A stretch of DNA of 21,645 nucleotides from DASPUH01 sp035622975 (GTDB lineage: Bacteria; Chloroflexota; Limnocylindria; Limnocylindrales; CSP1-4): the NCBI GenBank assembly GCA_035622975.1, contig DASPUH010000115.1, forward strand, positions 1 through 21,645, written 5' to 3'. The position numbers and the translations under genes are program-made. Under the pieces are notes generated by a model that was given only the letters and a program-made list of their open reading frames with translations, made no database searches and was not told the DNA's origin. This document shows positions 19,561 to 21,645 of the stretch, in pieces; position 1 is the first letter of the stretch; each line of letters begins with the position of its first letter.

Positions 19561-21645
19561 TCAGGCGGCGGGTGCCCCAGGGTCGGCGAGCGTCATGTAC
19601 AGCTCCGTCTCCTGGGCCAGGTGGAGCTCCAGGATGGCGTGAAGGCCGTAGAGGACCCGTCGGAGCTCGGGCAGCTGCCCCAGGTCCGGTCCGGCGGCCG
19701 GCAGCCCGTCCACGGCCCGCCCGAACAGCCGGGCCAGGTGGAAGATCTCACGATGCGTCGTGCTGAGGGGCGCGAGCGGGTCCACGCCGCCGAGCGCCCT
19801 GGCCAGCAGCGGGTAGACGGTCGTCTCCTCCTCCAGCTCGTGCGGCAGGAGGTCCGTCTCGAGGGCTTGCCGCAGGTCGCGCAGCAGCCCCGGGACGGCG
19901 GCCCGATCGGAGTCACCAAGACGATCAGCGGCGGTCCGCACCTGGTCGATCAGCGGGCGCATGTCGGCGTGATCCGCCTCCAGGCGCTGGCGGGTCGCGG
20001 CCCAGCCGGCCACTGAGCGGACGGTCGGCCGCTCGCCGCCGAGTGCCCGCAGGGCGTTCAGGATCACGATGACGTCGATCCCTTCCTGCAGCAGGGCTCC
20101 CGGCACGGGCGCCAGGAAGCCGGCCGCCGCGACGACCATGGCCGCCAGCGACAGGGCCATCCCGACGACGATGCTCTGGAGGGCGATGCGGCGTGCCCGC
20201 TGGGCGATGCGGATGGCCTCGGCGAGGCGATCGAGGCGATCGACCGTGATGACCACGTCGGCGGCCTCGGATGAGGCCGTCGCGCCCCGCGCGCCCATAG
20301 CCACCCCGCAGTCGGCGGCCGCCAGGGCTGGGGCGTCGTTGATGCCGTCGCCGATCATGACGGTCGCCCCGGGCGCCGCGGTCCGCTCCGCCTGCACCAC
20401 GGCCACCTTCTCCGCCGGGGTCCGTTCGGCAAGGATGCTGTCGATGTTCAAGGCCGTGCCCACGGCGCTGGCGACGCTTGGATCGTCGCCGCTCAGGAGC
20501 ACGATGCGGCGGACGCCCGCGCCGCGGGCCAGGCGCAGCGCGCGCGGCGCCTCCGGACGGATGGGGTCGACGAGCACGAGGATGCCGGCCAGCTGGTCGT
20601 CCACCCGCACGTAGGCCGCACTCGAGCTGGCGAGTTCGATCTGGCGCTGCGCCTCGCGGGCCCAGCGCGGGACGGTGAGGCCTGCCGTCGCCAGGTCGGC
20701 GCCACCGACCGTGACCGCGTGCCCACCCACGGTCCCGCTCACCCCGTCGCCGAAGGCTTCGGTGACGCCCTTGGGCGGCTCGAGCGGGATGCCCCGGTCA
20801 TGTGCGGCGTGCACGATCGCCGCGGCGAGCACATGCGGGGAGGCCTGCTCCAGGGAGGCGGCCAGGCCCAGCACGAGTTCGGGGTGGCCGGCCGGACCCA
20901 CCTCCACCCGCTCAAGCCGGGGACTCCCGGCGGTGAGGGTGCCGGTCTTGTCCATCAGCAGGGTGCGCACCCCGGCCAGGGTCTCGAGCGGGCCGCCGCC
21001 CTTGACCACGATCCCGCGCCGCGCAGCATGCGAGACGCCAGCCACCAGGGCGATCGGCGCGGCGATGATCAGCGGACAGGGGGTGGCGACGACCAGGACC
21101 GCGAGGGCGCGCACCGCATCGCCGGAGGCGAGCCACGCGATGCCGGCCAGGCCCAGGGTCAGGGGCAGGAAGGCCAGCGCGTAGCGGTCGGCGAGACGGA
21201 CCAGCGGTGCCCGCGAGCCCTGTGCCTCCCGCACCAGGCGCACGATCCCGGCGTACGTGCTCGCGTCCGCGGTGGCCGTGGCCCGCAGGTCGAACGCCGC
21301 CCCGGCGTTGATCGTGCCGCTGGCCACCGGATCGCCGAAGGCGCGGACCACCAGGCGCGACTCCCCCGTCAGGGCGGACTCATCCAGGGTGACCGCGACG
21401 TCCAGCACGACCCCATCGACCGGTACGACCTCCCCCGGTCGGATCAACAGGCGGTCATCCCGCTGGATCGCCACGACCGGCCGGGCCCGGATCCCGGCCT
21501 CCTCGTAGCGATGGGCGACGGTCGGCGCACGGGACACCAGGCCGGCCAGCTCCCGCTCGGCCCGGCCGCGGGCGAACGTCTCGAGGGCGCGACCCGAGGC
21601 GGACATCACGGCGATCACGGCACCGGCCAGGTACTCGCCCAGGCC
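19561..21645 (-). CDS. P1B-type metal ATPase fused to a hemerythrin domain (5' end beyond the window)
   Basis: 694 residues are visible; the frame is open to base 21645, so the N-terminus and first membrane helices are missing. It starts in GLGEYLAGAVIAVM, a late helix of a heavy-metal ATPase. Then come the actuator loop TGES, the membrane metal motif TPCPL (188-192, Thr in place of the common first Cys of CPC), the phosphorylation site DKTGTLT (Asp232), SPHVLA in the place of the SEHP-type nucleotide loop, GDGIND, and two final helices. About 130 residues follow as a hemerythrin domain with His559, His602/Glu606, His631 and His675/Glu679. The family exports or imports metal ions; the fused di-iron domain may sense iron, oxygen or NO. 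It converges on the Asp-box lipoprotein. Confidence 0.88.
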   Translation of the reverse strand, partial: GLGEYLAGAVIAVMSASGRALETFARGRAERELAGLVSRAPTVAHRYEEAGIRARPVVAIQRDDRLLIRPGEVVPVDGVVLDVAVTLDESALTGESRLVVRAFGDPVASGTINAGAAFDLRATATADASTYAGIVRLVREAQGSRAPLVRLADRYALAFLPLTLGLAGIAWLASGDAVRALAVLVVATPCPLIIAAPIALVAGVSHAARRGIVVKGGGPLETLAGVRTLLMDKTGTLTAGSPRLERVEVGPAGHPELVLGLAASLEQASPHVLAAAIVHAAHDRGIPLEPPKGVTEAFGDGVSGTVGGHAVTVGGADLATAGLTVPRWAREAQRQIELASSSAAYVRVDDQLAGILVLVDPIRPEAPRALRLARGAGVRRIVLLSGDDPSVASAVGTALNIDSILAERTPAEKVAVVQAERTAAPGATVMIGDGINDAPALAAADCGVAMGARGATASSEAADVVITVDRLDRLAEAIRIAQRARRIALQSIVVGMALSLAAMVVAAAGFLAPVPGALLQEGIDVIVILNALRALGGERPTVRSVAGWAATRQRLEADHADMRPLIDQVRTAADRLGDSDRAAVPGLLRDLRQALETDLLPHELEEETTVYPLLARALGGVDPLAPLSTTHREIFHLARLFGRAVDGLPAAGPDLGQLPELRRVLYGLHAILELHLAQETELYMTLADPGAPAA

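Overview
The window is very GC-rich, gene-dense bacterial chromosome with many GTG starts. The high GC, the gene mix (DUF1015, DUF1611/enolase pair, BtpA/SgcQ, RIO kinase, Asp-box lipoprotein) and TANNNT -10 elements placed directly before start codons suggest a Chloroflexota lineage of the Limnocylindria/CSP1-4 type. A high-GC actinobacterium-like genome is the alternative. The assignment is an inference from style and was not tested. No phage, IS element, transposase or CRISPR array was seen.

Layout. Bases 1-898 hold two exported proteins on the minus strand: a signal-peptide protein cut by the left edge and a small lipoprotein. Bases 961-3260 hold DUF1015, an alpha/beta hydrolase whose nucleophile serine is glycine, and tRNA-Glu(CTC). 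A SAM methyltransferase (minus) and a dgcN-dgcA-like pair (plus) diverge from a 46-bp gap at 4030-4075; both appear to be leaderless. Bases 6250-6996 hold a promoter region with 12-bp direct repeats and a palindrome, followed by two small hypothetical genes facing each other. Bases 7037-9552 (minus) hold an orphan DNA methyltransferase and a RIO-type kinase. The kinase is preceded by its own promoter, a 22-codon ORF with a strong Shine-Dalgarno, and a hairpin. Bases 9601-9797 carry copy A of a dispersed structured repeat.

An APC-family permease (minus) and a DeoR-family regulator (plus) diverge at about 11.6 kb. The regulator leads a tightly packed operon: BtpA/SgcQ TIM barrel, metallophosphoesterase, FGGY carbohydrate kinase and a xylose-isomerase-like TIM barrel. 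This looks like an inducible catabolic module for an unidentified sugar, polyol or derivative, and it is the best candidate here for an uncharacterised pathway. A standalone nucleotidyltransferase (minus), copy B of the repeat, tRNA-Arg(TCT) and an Asp-box lipoprotein follow. The right edge holds a 5'-truncated P1B-type metal ATPase fused to a C-terminal hemerythrin domain with a complete RIC/YtfE-like di-iron ligand pattern.

How the parts relate. The dgcN-dgcA pair would convert D-glutamate to N-acetyl-L-glutamate. The DeoR operon would phosphorylate and isomerise a keto-sugar under control of its own repressor, possibly with the divergent permease. The recurring promoter signature (TAGACT-like -10 with no clear -35, often 6 nt before GTG) links otherwise unrelated genes and suggests that leaderless translation is routine in this organism.
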